A stretch of DNA of 64,000 bases from Phycisphaerae bacterium (GTDB lineage Bacteria > Planctomycetota > Phycisphaerae > Phycisphaerales > UBA1924), in assembly GCA_016793805.1 (NCBI GenBank), contig JAEUIZ010000035.1, forward strand, positions 1 through 64,000, written 5' to 3'. This document shows, in pieces, positions 7,897 to 17,330 of this stretch (positions within the stretch are counted from its first letter, which is position 1; each line of letters begins with the position of its first letter). A program made the translations under genes and the position numbers. The notes beneath the pieces are model-generated. The model ran no database searches, had not been told where the DNA came from, and saw only the letters and a program-made list of their open reading frames with translations.

Positions 7897-8322
7897 CTAC
7901 CCCGCGAACCGACGCTCGCCGCCCTGCATTGTGCGGAGGTAGTCGTCGGTGGAGGTCACGGAGCGGGCGAGGTTCACCAGCGCATGCCGGGCCTTGGGCG
8001 AGAGTTCCCCGAACTCGACGCCGACCGCGTGCCGCCAGAGCCCGATCCGGCGCACCCAGACGACACGGCCCGGGACACTGAAGGACTCGCCGTGCGTGGA
8101 CACGGTGATCGGTCCAAACTCGCCGACCTTGGCCGCCGGCCTCCGGGCGCACTCGACTCGCATCCCCGACGCCGAGATGTCCACGACGTCTCCGAAGTCG
8201 CAGGTGGCGGCGGCGACTCGGAGCCGCCCGTGCCGGCGCGACTTGTCACGTGCCGGTCCGACCGGAATCACCTTCGGGGGAACCTCGTCCATGCAGTCGG
8301 GATCGGCGGGGCGGCACTGCAT
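7897..8322 (-). CDS. PilZ-domain protein, 141 aa
   Basis: Single PilZ domain, a c-di-GMP receptor. The arginine motif RRHGRLRV (about residues 29-36) and DISASGMRVE (about 48-57, the D/N-x-S-x-x-G motif) are both present, so nucleotide binding is likely. The sheet continues through VPGRVVWVRRIG and HAVGVEFGEL. Start is ATG 8322 or ATG 8292 (MDEVPPK). It lies next to the Usp gene on the same strand, 65 nt upstream of it. Target process (motility, adhesion or polysaccharide) is not shown by neighbours. Confidence 0.85.
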   Translation of the reverse strand: MQCRPADPDCMDEVPPKVIPVGPARDKSRRHGRLRVAAATCDFGDVVDISASGMRVECARRPAAKVGEFGPITVSTHGESFSVPGRVVWVRRIGLWRHAVGVEFGELSPKARHALVNLARSVTSTDDYLRTMQGGERRFAG

Positions 8323-8459
8323 CTTGACCGGACTTGCGGGTTATCGGGCACGCCGCGCGGTTGGGGCATGGGGCCATGACGCGTGGGGAGCGCGACCGGG
8401 AGAGTGTCCACCCCAGGGCTGGGTCCCCTGGTCGGTTTCAGCAGCGATTGGCGCGGACG

Positions 8460-8465
8460 TACACT
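8460..8465 (+). promoter_or_regulatory. Probable -10 element (TACACT) of the lipoprotein gene
   Basis: TACACT ends 6 nt before the ATG at 8472; no Shine-Dalgarno sequence lies between. Confidence 0.5.
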
Positions 8466-8471
8466 GCGAGC

Positions 8472-9032
8472 ATGAGATGGTTGGCCGTGGCGGCGCTGGG
8501 GGCGATGGTCACGATTGGCTGCGGGCCGACCCCGCCCGTCACGCCCCGCGCGCAATCCCTTCCCGAGCAACGGCCGGCGGCGTTCGCGCTGGACGTGCTG
8601 GTCCGAAGCCCGATCGCGAGCACGACGGACCTGCCGCGAGCCCTGCGGCCCGGGCGGTACATCGTCGATCCCGGCGGGGTGCTCCGCGCGGCCGTCGGGG
8701 CCGGCGCCACCCGACAGACCTACCCGACCCACACTCGACAACTCTCGTCCTCTCAGATCGAAGCCTTGTGGCGTGCGGTCCGGGACTCGGGCTTTCTCGA
8801 TTCCGCCAACCCGGCACAAGTAGACGACCCGGACACGCTCGCGGGAAGCACCACGCGGACGACGGCGACGATCGAGGTCTTTGGCCTGAGTCGGCCGGTG
8901 GCGGTTCGGGTGGCCCTGGACCGGGGGGGCGCGACCTCCATCGCCGCGGAGCAACTCGTGGACGAACTCGCGGGCCTGGCCTGGCAGCGGGACCCGCCCG
9001 TGAAAGCCGAAGCGCCGGCGTCCCAACCATGA
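8472..9032 (+). CDS. Putative lipoprotein, 186 aa
   Basis: MRWLAVAALGAMVTIGC is a lipoprotein signal peptide with Cys17 as the acylation site. The mature protein is about 170 aa with one recognisable patch, ALRPGRYIVDPGGVLRAAVG, and no enzymatic motif known to me. It ends in a Pro/Ala tail. The next gene starts in its stop codon (ATGA overlap at 9029-9032), so the two are probably made together. Substrate for LspA. Function unknown. Confidence 0.8.
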   Translation: MRWLAVAALGAMVTIGCGPTPPVTPRAQSLPEQRPAAFALDVLVRSPIASTTDLPRALRPGRYIVDPGGVLRAAVGAGATRQTYPTHTRQLSSSQIEALWRAVRDSGFLDSANPAQVDDPDTLAGSTTRTTATIEVFGLSRPVAVRVALDRGGATSIAAEQLVDELAGLAWQRDPPVKAEAPASQP

Positions 9033-9472
9033 GGGGCATGAGCACCGTCTCCGCACGAGCGAGCGACGCCTGGCACGGCAAGGGCCGCGTGCGCGACGCC
9101 CTCGCGACCGAGGGCGAGCGGACGTACGCGATGTTCTCGCACCTCACGCTCATCGCCGCCCACTTCGGAGTCCCGATCGCGCCGGCGCTCATCATGTGGC
9201 TCATCAAGCGGCACGACACGCCGTTTGTTGAGGACCACTGCCGCGAGGCGCTCAACTTCCAGATCTCGCTGCTCGTGTACGCGGTGGTGCTCGTCCCGCT
9301 GGGTCTGGTGACGTGCGGAGTCGGATGGGTCCTGTACCTGCCGTTGTACGCGCTGGGCGTCGTCGGGATGGTGCTGGCGGCGGTCGCGGCCCATCGCGGA
9401 GAGTACTTCCGCTACCCCATGTGCTTGCGCTGGGTGCGAGAGTGCCGTCGGGCGGACTCGGTCCGGGCGTAG
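9029..9472 (+). CDS. DUF4870-family membrane protein, 147 aa
   Basis: Small membrane protein of the DUF4870 (Tic20-like fold) type. The characteristic pattern is present: ERTYAMFSHLTLIAAHFGVP, a first helix, then IKRHDTPFVEDHCREALNFQ and two further helices (about residues 78-125), ending GEYFRYPMCLRW. Start is ATG 9029, overlapping the lipoprotein stop, or ATG 9038. Function of the family is unknown; it often occurs as a small stand-alone membrane protein. Confidence 0.85.
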   Translation: MRGMSTVSARASDAWHGKGRVRDALATEGERTYAMFSHLTLIAAHFGVPIAPALIMWLIKRHDTPFVEDHCREALNFQISLLVYAVVLVPLGLVTCGVGWVLYLPLYALGVVGMVLAAVAAHRGEYFRYPMCLRWVRECRRADSVRA

Positions 9473-9529
9473 CGATGCCGACGGTCGATGGCCTCGGCGG
9501 CACCGCGAGTCGAGCCGTTTGGAAGAGGA

Positions 9530-10039
9530 CTACAGGCGCTTGACCATGTGGACCTCGTCGATCTGCTCGCCGTTCCATGCCATCGCGCGCGGCTCGGTGC
9601 CCCAGGCGACGAACCCGGCGCGGAGGTAGGTGTTGAGTGCGGCGGGAGCGCGGACGCTGACGCTCAGCGAGAGGCTATCGACCCCGGGCCATGCGCGGGC
9701 GAAGTCGGCCGCGGCGCTCAGGAGTTGGATCCCCAACCCTCGGCCACGTTGCGACGGAGTGACATAGGCGCCCCAGACCCCGACGCGGTGGGCCATCTTC
9801 GCGTGATCGGAGCGATAGAGCCCGACGGCGCCAACGAGCGCGGACCCGCTCGGAGCCGAATCGAACGCCCCGACGATCGCGTAGCCCGGACCCGAAAGGC
9901 TCTGGCGGAGGCCCTCGGCGTCGAGCCCACGGTCGTTCTCCTCGCTCGCGGCAAACGCCCACGGCGAGTCGCGCAGCATCTCGCGGCGCAGGACCGTGTA
10001 CGCCTCGGCGTCGGCAGGGATGAGGGGACGGATGAGCAT
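9530..10039 (-). CDS. GNAT-family N-acetyltransferase, 169 aa
   Basis: Acetyl-CoA-dependent acetyltransferase. Starts MLIRPLIPADAEAYTVLRRE, the usual beta1-alpha1, and has the pyrophosphate-binding loop VTPSQRGRGLGIQLL (about residues 93-107), followed by LSLSVSVRAPAALNTYLRAGF. Substrate cannot be predicted. It lies downstream of the cystathionine beta-synthase gene on the same strand, separated by 111 nt that contain an unusually purine-rich stretch (10104-10144). Confidence 0.85.
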   Translation of the reverse strand: MLIRPLIPADAEAYTVLRREMLRDSPWAFAASEENDRGLDAEGLRQSLSGPGYAIVGAFDSAPSGSALVGAVGLYRSDHAKMAHRVGVWGAYVTPSQRGRGLGIQLLSAAADFARAWPGVDSLSLSVSVRAPAALNTYLRAGFVAWGTEPRAMAWNGEQIDEVHMVKRL

Positions 10040-10150
10040 GGGTGATCGTCCAAGTCAGATGGCACAGACGGGGCCGGCGCGAGTCGCGCAGGATAACTCG
10101 GTCGGGGGGGAGGAGGAGAGCAAGAGGGGGGGAGGGGGGCGGGGAGCGTT

Positions 10151-11518
10151 CTATCGCTTCGCCATGAACTCCAGCACGTCCACCTTGCTGACGATCCCGA
10201 CGATCTTGCCCGCGTCCACGACGACCCCGACCTGGTCGGTCTCGAAGATGCGGAACAGTTCCTCGATGCGGGCCTTGGGGTAGATCAGCCCGCCGATGGG
10301 GTGCGAGACGGCCTTGGCGGGCGAGGTCGCCTGCACCTGCCCCGAGTGCATCCCGCGGAGCACGTCCACCTCGTGCACCATCCCGACGGGGTGGCCCGCG
10401 GCGTCGAGGATCGGGACCTGCGAGATGCCCTTGGACTTGAACGTGTCGATGATCGCCGCGATCGGCGTGGACTCGGTGGCGGTGTGGATCGGCCGCGCGG
10501 GCATCCGCGCGAGGATGTCCTCGACCAGACCCAGGTCGCGGTCCGAGCCGAGGAACCCGTAGTCGCGCATCCACGAGTCCTGCAGGAACTTCGTGATGTA
10601 GCGCGTCCCCGAATCGGGCAGCACGGTCACCACGGTCTTGCCCGGCCCGAGTTTCTGGGCGACCTTGACGGCCACGTGCACGTTCGAGCCCGACGACCCG
10701 CCGCAGAACAGGCCCTCCTCGCGGACGAGGCGCCTGGCCATGGTGAAGGACTCCTTGTCGTTGACCTGGTGGAACTCGTCCACGACGGAGTAGTCCATCG
10801 CGTCGCAGAGGATGTCCTCGCCGACGCCCTCGACCTTGTAGACGTGGGGCGTGGGCATGGTCTTGGTGTAGAAGTAGTGGTAGTGGACCGACCCGATGGG
10901 ATCGACCCCGACGACGCGAATGTGCGGGGCCTTCTTCTTGAGGAAACGCCCGACGCCCGAGAGCGTGCCGCCCGTGCCCGCGCCGAGGACGACGGCGTCG
11001 AACGTGCCGCCGGTGTCGGCCCAGATCTCGGGCCCGGTCGAGAGTTCGTGCGCGTCGATGTTGTCGGGGTTGTGGTACTGGTTGACGTAGAACGAGTTGG
11101 GGGTCTCGCGCGCGATCCGCTTGGCGGTCTCGACGTAGTGCTGGGGCGAGTCCCCGGGCACGTCGGTGGGCGTGATGACGACCTCGGCCCCGAAGGCCTT
11201 GAGCATGTTCACCTTCTCGATGGACATCTTGTCGGGCATCGTGAAGACGCAGCGATAGCCCTTCACGCAGGCCCACATGGCCACGCCCTGGCCCGTGTTG
11301 CCGCTGGTGTTCTCGACGATGGTGCCGCCCGGCTTGATCTGCCCGCGCTTCTCGGCCTGGTTGAGGATGTGCACCGCCATTCGGTCCTTGATCGAGCCGG
11401 TGGGGTTCATGTACTCGCACTTGACCAGCACCGTGGCCGCGCCCGCGGGGACGACCTTGTTCAGGCGGACCAGCGGGGTGCGACCGACGGCGGCGAGGAT
11501 GTCCGGGAAGGTGGTCAT
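10151..11518 (-). CDS. Cystathionine beta-synthase with CBS pair, 455 aa
   Basis: PLP enzyme of fold type II that condenses serine and homocysteine to cystathionine (reverse trans-sulfuration), or acts as cysteine synthase. Catalytic region: VGRTPLVRLNK, EYMNPTGSIKDR with the PLP lysine, VENTSGNTGQG, GAGTGGTLSGVG and CGGSSGSNV. The last about 130 residues are two CBS motifs (DILARMPAR onward), a regulatory pair that binds adenosyl ligands in related proteins. No haem domain at the N-terminus. Start ATG 11518 has GGAG upstream; a TACCCT -10 box lies at 11548-11553. Cystathionine synthase rather than plain cysteine synthase is inferred from the CBS pair. Confidence 0.9.
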   Translation of the reverse strand: MTTFPDILAAVGRTPLVRLNKVVPAGAATVLVKCEYMNPTGSIKDRMAVHILNQAEKRGQIKPGGTIVENTSGNTGQGVAMWACVKGYRCVFTMPDKMSIEKVNMLKAFGAEVVITPTDVPGDSPQHYVETAKRIARETPNSFYVNQYHNPDNIDAHELSTGPEIWADTGGTFDAVVLGAGTGGTLSGVGRFLKKKAPHIRVVGVDPIGSVHYHYFYTKTMPTPHVYKVEGVGEDILCDAMDYSVVDEFHQVNDKESFTMARRLVREEGLFCGGSSGSNVHVAVKVAQKLGPGKTVVTVLPDSGTRYITKFLQDSWMRDYGFLGSDRDLGLVEDILARMPARPIHTATESTPIAAIIDTFKSKGISQVPILDAAGHPVGMVHEVDVLRGMHSGQVQATSPAKAVSHPIGGLIYPKARIEELFRIFETDQVGVVVDAGKIVGIVSKVDVLEFMAKR

Positions 11519-11547
11519 GCGGGGCTCCGTGACAGGCGGAAAGGCAC

Positions 11548-11553
11548 AGGGTA
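11548..11553 (-). promoter_or_regulatory. Probable -10 element (TACCCT) of the cystathionine beta-synthase gene
   Basis: On the minus strand, about 30 nt before the ATG at 11518, leaving a short leader with GGAG. It lies back to back with the divergent TACACT box at 11574-11579. Confidence 0.4.
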
Positions 11554-11573
11554 GTCGGCAGAGGCCGGAGTGG

Positions 11574-11579
11574 TACACT
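11574..11579 (+). promoter_or_regulatory. Probable -10 element (TACACT) of the small DHp-like gene
   Basis: TACACT ends 6 nt before the GTG at 11586; no ribosome-binding site is seen. Confidence 0.45.
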
Positions 11580-11585
11580 CCGCCC

Positions 11586-11798
11586 GTGGCAGACTCGCGG
11601 CATCAGGATTCAGCGATCATCGGTCGGGAGGCGCTCCACGCCATTCGCAACGAGTTGACCGCGATCGTGGGCCTGGCCGAGTCGATCCGCCTCGCCGCGG
11701 GGGTGTCGGCGACCACCGCCCAAGACGCGGCCTCGATCCGCGACGCGGCACTGCGGGCCGCCGAGTTGCTGCGGAACGCCCGCGCGCCCGACGGCTGA
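11586..11798 (+). CDS. Small histidine-kinase DHp-like protein, 70 aa
   Basis: GTG-started protein that consists almost only of a helical hairpin. EALHAIRNELTAIVGLAESI resembles the H-box of histidine kinases (H-E-L-R-N-P-L), followed by a second helix rich in Ala and Arg (DAASIRDAALRAAELLRNAR). No ATPase domain follows: a stop occurs after RAPDG and surE begins 28 nt later. It might be a stand-alone phosphotransfer or dimerisation module, or a relic of a kinase. The -10-like box right upstream supports expression. Confidence 0.6.
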   Translation: MADSRHQDSAIIGREALHAIRNELTAIVGLAESIRLAAGVSATTAQDAASIRDAALRAAELLRNARAPDG

Positions 11799-11814
11799 TC
11801 GCCCGCGAGCGATC

Positions 11815-11820
11815 TACCCT
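11815..11820 (+). promoter_or_regulatory. Probable -10 element (TACCCT) of surE
   Basis: TACCCT ends 6 nt before the surE ATG at 11827; no Shine-Dalgarno sequence. Confidence 0.45.
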
Positions 11821-11826
11821 CGGACG

Positions 11827-12687
11827 ATGCGGATTCTCCTGACCAATGACGACGGGATCCACGCGCCGGGCCTGGCCGCGATGTACGAAGCGCTCGCGGA
11901 CCCCTCGCGCCGGCACGGCGGGCCGCTGCTGGATCCCTCGCCCGGTGCCGTCTCGCGGTCCCCTCGGAGCGTCGTCTTTCCCGTGGCGCCGCTCACGGTG
12001 CAGTCGGCGACGAGCCACGGCGTCACCTTTCACGAGCCGCTGATGACCCGCCTGGAGCGCGTGCAGGTGCCCGGGAGCGCCGAAGCGGTCGAGGGCGTCG
12101 CGGTCGACGGCCGACCCGCGGACTGCGTGAAACTCGCCATCGCCCAGATCTGGCCCGAGCGCTTCGGCGCGGGCGCCAGGCCCGACCTCCTCATCTCCGG
12201 GATGAACTCGGGCGCCAACGTCGGGATCAACGTGATCTATTCCGGCACGGTCGCCGCGGCGCTGGAGGCCGCGTTCCTCGGGGTCCCCTCGATCGCCGTG
12301 AGCCTGCACATCGGGGGCAAGCGCCCGCGCTACGACATCGCGGCGGGGCACGCGCGGCGGGCGATCGAGGCGGTCATCGCGCGCGGGCTCCCCAGGCCGC
12401 ACGAGTGCCTCTCCATCAACGTCCCCGTCACCGAAGCCGAGGGCCCGATGCTCCCGATCCGCGTCTGCCCCATGAACACGCACGGGCTGAACGACCAGTA
12501 CGAGCGGCGGACGAATCCGGCGGGCCAGGCGTACTACTGGGCCTCGGGACACGGGCTCGACTTCCACGTCACCGATCGCGGGTCGGACGTGGAATGGCTC
12601 TTCCAGCGGTGCATCACGGTCACCCCGCTGAAGTACGACCTGACCGATCACGCGATGCTCGCGGCATGGCGGGAGCGGCTGGGATAG
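11827..12687 (+). CDS. surE: 5'/3'-nucleotidase SurE, 286 aa
   Basis: Metal-dependent nucleoside monophosphatase (survival protein E). MRILLTNDDGIHAPGL carries the Asp8-Asp9 metal ligands; RPADCVKLA, DLLISGMNSGANVG and the YSGTVAAALEA segment are the other family signatures. Slightly longer than E. coli SurE (253 aa). The Fpg-type glycosylase gene starts 14 nt downstream, so the two may be co-transcribed, both fitting nucleotide and DNA maintenance. Confidence 0.94.
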   Translation: MRILLTNDDGIHAPGLAAMYEALADPSRRHGGPLLDPSPGAVSRSPRSVVFPVAPLTVQSATSHGVTFHEPLMTRLERVQVPGSAEAVEGVAVDGRPADCVKLAIAQIWPERFGAGARPDLLISGMNSGANVGINVIYSGTVAAALEAAFLGVPSIAVSLHIGGKRPRYDIAAGHARRAIEAVIARGLPRPHECLSINVPVTEAEGPMLPIRVCPMNTHGLNDQYERRTNPAGQAYYWASGHGLDFHVTDRGSDVEWLFQRCITVTPLKYDLTDHAMLAAWRERLG

Positions 12688-12701
12688 TCGGAGCGAGGCC
12701 C

Positions 12702-13613
12702 GTGCCGGAACTCCCGGACATCGATGTGTATGTCGAGGCGCTCGCGCGGCGGGTGCGAGGCGTGGCGCTCCAGCGTGCGACCGTTCGGAGCGTGTCGCTG
12801 CTGCGGACGACCGAGCCGGCACTCGAAACCGCCGAGGGACGCCTCGTCGAGGGCGTGACGCGCCTGGGCAAGCGGATCGTGATCGCGCTCGAGGGCGAGT
12901 TGTTCCTGGTGCTGCACCTGATGATCGCGGGCCGGCTGCGCTGGCACGACGCGGCGAAGGCCGTGAGGCTCGGAAGGATCGACCACGCGGCGTTGCGATT
13001 CAGCACGGGGACGCTGGTGGTCACCGAGGCCTCGACGACGAAGCGCGCCACGCTGCACGTTGTCGCGGGAAGGGCCGCGCTCGCGGACCACGATCCCGGC
13101 GGGCTCGAGCCGTTGTCGGCAGCGCCCGCGGAGATCGCCGCGCGACTTCGCGCAACCAACCGGACGCTGAAGCGCGCGCTCACCGACCCGCGCACGCTCG
13201 CCGGCATCGGCAACGCGTACTCGGACGAGGTCCTGCACGCCGCGGGGCTGTCGCCCATCGCGCTCACGCGACGCCTCGACGACGACGGGGCCGCCCGGCT
13301 CGTCGCGGCCATCCGCGCGACGCTTGCCGCCTGGCGCGCGCGGCTGCTGGACGAGTTCGGGCTCGCCGGCGCCGGCCTCGGTCGCTTCCCCGGGCCTGGG
13401 CAGATCACCGCGTTCCGCCCCGACTTCGCGGTCCACGGGCGCTTCGGCAGGCCGTGCCCGGCCTGCGGCACGCGCGTGGCCCGGATCGTCCGTGCCGACA
13501 ACGAGGTGAACTACTGCCCCGGGTGCCAGACGGGCGGGCGCGTGCTCGCGGACCGCTCGCTCTCGCGTCTGCTCAAGGAGGACTGGCCGTCGCGGGCTGA
13601 GGACTGGGAGTAG
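12702..13613 (+). CDS. Fpg/Nei-family DNA glycosylase, 303 aa
   Basis: Base-excision repair enzyme for oxidised bases. GTG start gives Met-Pro-Glu-Leu-Pro; after Met removal, Pro1 is the Schiff-base nucleophile and Glu2 the general acid. The N-terminal sheet has LGKRIVIALEGE and LVLHLMIAGRLRW, the helix-two-turn-helix has TLAGIGNAYSDEVLHAAGLS, and the C-terminal zinc finger is CPAC ... CPGC. ELPDIDVYVE differs from the ELPEVET of classical MutM, so the exact substrate (8-oxoG or oxidised pyrimidines) is open. The 3' end overlaps the convergent kinase gene by 41 nt. Confidence 0.9.
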   Translation: MPELPDIDVYVEALARRVRGVALQRATVRSVSLLRTTEPALETAEGRLVEGVTRLGKRIVIALEGELFLVLHLMIAGRLRWHDAAKAVRLGRIDHAALRFSTGTLVVTEASTTKRATLHVVAGRAALADHDPGGLEPLSAAPAEIAARLRATNRTLKRALTDPRTLAGIGNAYSDEVLHAAGLSPIALTRRLDDDGAARLVAAIRATLAAWRARLLDEFGLAGAGLGRFPGPGQITAFRPDFAVHGRFGRPCPACGTRVARIVRADNEVNYCPGCQTGGRVLADRSLSRLLKEDWPSRAEDWE

Positions 13614-16600
13614 GCGGGTCGCACGCGAGGATCGCGGCGCGGAGTTCGTCCATCGTGAAGGGCTTGAGGAGGAACGGGCAATCCGCACGAGCCTCGGCGG
13701 GCTGGTAGCCGCTCATCACCACGAAGCGCTGCGAGGCGTGGATCGCCCTGCCCCTGGCGACGACCTCGGTCCCCGGGCCGTCGGGCATCGTGAGGTCCAC
13801 GAGCACCAGGTCGAACGGCCCCTGTGTCGCGATCGCGTCGAGCGCCTCGGCGGCGCTCCCGGCCCCCAGCGTCGACCAGCCCGATCGCTCCAGCATCCGA
13901 CGCGCCACGCCCAGAACCAGCGGCTGGTCATCGACCACGAGCGCGCGCCGTCCGAGCCCGTCGATCGGCTCCTTGGGCGCGGCGCTCGCGTCGGCGTGAG
14001 GGCTCGGCGTGGGCGTCGGCGGGAGCAGCAGCGTGAACGTCGCGCCCCGGCCCGGATCCGATTCCACCAGGAGCGCCCCCCCGTGATCGCGCGCGGTCCG
14101 TTGCGCGACCGAGAGTCCGAGCCCACGACCACCGGACTTCGTCGAGAAGAACGGCTCGAACAGGTGGGGGAGCGCATCGGGCGCAATGCCAGCCCCCGTG
14201 TCACGCACGCGAACATAGGCGTAGCGTCCCGACGGGGGCGGCGAGCCCGCGGCGGTGCGCAGATCCGTCGAATCAAACTCGCGCACCCCGACCTCGATGC
14301 TCACCCGGCCTTCGGGGCTGTCCGCCACCGCGTCGGCGGCGTTCACGAGGATGTTCAGCACGGTCTGTCGGACGAGCGTCACGTCGCCTCGCACCGGCGC
14401 CGCGCCGAGCCGGGCCGTCAGACGCTCACCCAGCCGGGGGCGGACGGTGTCGAGGAGTTCACCCGCGGTCGTCGCGAGATCGAGGTTCGTGGGCCGGATG
14501 ACGGACTTGCCGGCGTAGGCGAGCAGTTGCCGCGTCAGGTCGGAGGCGTGCCGGCACGCGGTGATCACGGATTGCAGGAGCCGGCGCGGGGCCTCGTGGT
14601 GGGTCTGGGCCAGGGCGAGTTCGGCGTTCCCGACGATCCCAGCGAGGAGGTTGTTGAAGTCGTGGGCGATCCCCCCCGCCATGACGCCCAGGCTCTCGAC
14701 GCGGCGGGTGTGCTGGAGGTCACGCTCGAGTTGCTCGGCGCGCCGGCGAGCCTCCTCGCGCGCCGTGATGTCGCGGATCACGACCGTCGCGCCCCGACCG
14801 GCGCCCGCGACCACGCGGGCCTCGAACCTCTTGGGACCGCCCGCGAGATCCATCTCGTACTCGACGGTCTCGGCCATGTCCGATCGGGCCGCTCGCCCCG
14901 CCGCGCCGAGCAGTTCCGATGCCACGGGCTCGGGCAGCACGTCGGTCAGGCTTCGGCCGACGAACGTCGCGGTGTCGGCGTAGAGGGCCGCCGGATCGGA
15001 CCCGTGCACGTCGAGCACCCGTCCCTCGCGGTCGAGCCCCAGCACGATGTCGGGCAGCGCGCGCAGGATGTCGGCCAGCCGCGCCCTGCTCTGCTGGAGC
15101 GCCTGGGTTGTCGCGCGCAGTTCGGTGACGTCGAGTTGCGTGCCCCACGCGCGGACGAGCCGCCCGCCCTCGATGATCCCGACGAGGCTGTTGAGAAAGA
15201 CCCGCGAGGCGCCGCTGGCCGCCACCTCGAAACTCTCGGCGTTCCGCAGCCTGTAGCCATCCGCGATGAACGAGTTGAGAAGTGCGTGGTTGCGCGGGTC
15301 GTCGGGCGGGAGGAGGCGACGCAGAGGCTCGCCGACCAATCGTTCGGCGCTCTCGAGGCCGTACATCCGCGCGAACGCGTCGTTGCACTCGGCGAGATAC
15401 CCGTGCCGGAACCACGCGTCGAGTTGCGCCTCGGCCGGCAGGTCGATGGGGACCGGCTCGCGAAACTCAACTCGCCACACGCCCTCGGTCGTCTGGTTCA
15501 CAAAGTCGCGGTACCGCTGCTCGCTGGCCCGCAGCAACTCCACGGCCTCGCGCCGCACCGTGTCGTCGAGCGCGTACCCCTCGCGATGCGCCACGGATCC
15601 CGACGCGTCGCGGGCCAGGACCAGGTGCAGTTGCAGCCAGCGCCAACGCCCGCACGCCGACCGGATCCGGAACGACTGGTCGATGGACTGGCTGCCGGAC
15701 TCGACCGCGGCCTTGACCTCGGCCTCGACGCGGGGCAGGTCCTCGGGATGGATGAGCGACGCGAAGTTCGGCGAGCCCCCGGCGATCTCCTCGCGCGTAT
15801 ACCCGAACTGCACGACGTTCTCCGAGACGTACTCCACCGGCCAGGACTCGTCGTGGCCCCACCGAAACACCACCACTGGGCCCGCCAGGAAGAGCCGCCG
15901 CTCGCGGTCGCGCGCCTCGGCGGCGCGGCGGGACTCGGTCACGTCGCGGTTGATCGAGAGGATGCAGCGCTCCCCGTCCACCTCGACGAGGCTGGCGCTG
16001 ATGTCCAGGTCGATGAGCACGCCGTCGGCACGCCGTTGCCGCGAGACGAACGAGACGGGACGCGCCGTCTCGAGCATCTCGCGGATGAACCGGCGTCCCC
16101 GCGCGATGTTCGTCGAGATCGACTCGAGCGAGAGCCCCACGAATCGGTCGCGCGGGTACCCATAGATGGCGAGCGCTCGATCGTTGGCGTCGATGATGAC
16201 CTCGTCCGCGGGCCGGAAGAGCAGGATGGCGTCCTCGGACCGGTCGAAGATCGCGCGATACTTGGCCTCGCTCTCGGCCAGCGCGGCCCCGCGAAGCCGA
16301 GCGCGCCGGCTGGCCAGCCACCACCCCGTCCCCGCTGCTCCCAGCGCCGCGAGCACCGTCAGCGCCGAGGCCCACACGACCCGCCACGGCACCCGCGGCG
16401 GCATGTCCAGGGGTTGGTACGGCTCCAGCCACTTCGCGTAGAGCGCGTCGTACCGACCGTTCGCTCGAAGCCGCTCGAACGCCGCGCTCAACTCCGCCGC
16501 CAGGATCTCGTCATCGGGCCGCACGGCGACGGCATACGCGCGGCCGAAAGAGGTCTCAAGCAGAGGCGCCTCCCGCAACTTCCCCTTCAGCCCCAGTTCC

Positions 16601-17190
16601 TCGATGCGGACTCGCGCCGCCAGTTGTGTCGTTAGCGCGTAATCAACCTTCCCGTCGCGGACCGCCTCAAGAAGCGCTTGGAGGCTCTCGAAGCGCGTCA
16701 CCGGGAGCGAGTGCTCGATCGACCACTCGTCGGCCAACCCGTCCTGCGTGACACCGACGCGGCATCCACTCAGTTCCTCGAGGTTACAGGCCAGCCGGAT
16801 CCCCGGACGTGAGTAGACCGCGCCACGCACGACGATCAACGGCGAGGTGAACTCCGCACGCTGCAGGCGGGGTTCCTGCACCGACATGGGCGATACCACG
16901 TCGACGCGCCCGTGCTCCAACTCATTCAGCCCGTCGGCACCGTTCAGCGGCTTGAACACCACCGTGAACCCGAGTTCGCGCGCCGCCTCCTCCATGATTC
17001 GGCGCGCAAACCCGTCGATCGACCGATCGGGCTGACGCACCAGCAGCCCACGCACGACGGTCGGTTCCGGCAGTCCGACCACGATCGGATCCGAATGGGG
17101 CCGCGGGTGGGCGTGGGGCGAGTGCGGCATCTGGGCGAGACAGCGCCCCACCAGCACAAGGACCAGCACCCACGCTCCGCCGCGATTCAC
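13573..17190 (-). CDS. Hybrid sensor histidine kinase with periplasmic solute-binding sensor, 1205 aa
   Basis: Signal peptide, then an extracytoplasmic SBP_bac_3-type domain (about 35-265; [32 protein letters not shown]), one TM helix (about 270-292), several PAS/PAC domains (about 305-820; [31 protein letters not shown]), a HisKA H-box [20 protein letters not shown], an HATPase with [10 protein letters not shown] and [18 protein letters not shown], and a C-terminal receiver ([12 protein letters not shown], acceptor Asp in [11 protein letters not shown], Lys in LLKPF). The likely ligand is an amino acid or similar small molecule. I chose GTG 17190 because AGGAG lies 7 nt upstream. No partner response regulator with an output domain is adjacent. 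Confidence 0.9.
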   Translation of the reverse strand: MNRGGAWVLVLVLVGRCLAQMPHSPHAHPRPHSDPIVVGLPEPTVVRGLLVRQPDRSIDGFARRIMEEAARELGFTVVFKPLNGADGLNELEHGRVDVVSPMSVQEPRLQRAEFTSPLIVVRGAVYSRPGIRLACNLEELSGCRVGVTQDGLADEWSIEHSLPVTRFESLQALLEAVRDGKVDYALTTQLAARVRIEELGLKGKLREAPLLETSFGRAYAVAVRPDDEILAAELSAAFERLRANGRYDALYAKWLEPYQPLDMPPRVPWRVVWASALTVLAALGAAGTGWWLASRRARLRGAALAESEAKYRAIFDRSEDAILLFRPADEVIIDANDRALAIYGYPRDRFVGLSLESISTNIARGRRFIREMLETARPVSFVSRQRRADGVLIDLDISASLVEVDGERCILSINRDVTESRRAAEARDRERRLFLAGPVVVFRWGHDESWPVEYVSENVVQFGYTREEIAGGSPNFASLIHPEDLPRVEAEVKAAVESGSQSIDQSFRIRSACGRWRWLQLHLVLARDASGSVAHREGYALDDTVRREAVELLRASEQRYRDFVNQTTEGVWRVEFREPVPIDLPAEAQLDAWFRHGYLAECNDAFARMYGLESAERLVGEPLRRLLPPDDPRNHALLNSFIADGYRLRNAESFEVAASGASRVFLNSLVGIIEGGRLVRAWGTQLDVTELRATTQALQQSRARLADILRALPDIVLGLDREGRVLDVHGSDPAALYADTATFVGRSLTDVLPEPVASELLGAAGRAARSDMAETVEYEMDLAGGPKRFEARVVAGAGRGATVVIRDITAREEARRRAEQLERDLQHTRRVESLGVMAGGIAHDFNNLLAGIVGNAELALAQTHHEAPRRLLQSVITACRHASDLTRQLLAYAGKSVIRPTNLDLATTAGELLDTVRPRLGERLTARLGAAPVRGDVTLVRQTVLNILVNAADAVADSPEGRVSIEVGVREFDSTDLRTAAGSPPPSGRYAYVRVRDTGAGIAPDALPHLFEPFFSTKSGGRGLGLSVAQRTARDHGGALLVESDPGRGATFTLLLPPTPTPSPHADASAAPKEPIDGLGRRALVVDDQPLVLGVARRMLERSGWSTLGAGSAAEALDAIATQGPFDLVLVDLTMPDGPGTEVVARGRAIHASQRFVVMSGYQPAEARADCPFLLKPFTMDELRAAILACDPPTPSPQPATASPP

Positions 17191-17330
17191 GCTTGGGCTC
17201 CTACGCCAGCATACCAATCCACGTCGGCCGGCGGTCCATCTCGCTTCACCCGCGGAATCATCTTCCCTACGCTCTCCATCCGCCGCGCGTGGCCGCGGCG
17301 CGACCAGAGGCTTCTACCCCAGGAGTTCCC

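Noticed and set aside
10104-10144. G-rich tract between the GNAT and cystathionine synthase genes, as a third contingency locus
   Set aside because: The runs are only 6-7 G and interrupted by A; no promoter boxes flank them. Slippage is less likely.
13738-16635. Plus-strand open frame of 965 codons
   Set aside because: Antisense to the hybrid kinase, which has intact recognised domains; no motif in the antisense product.
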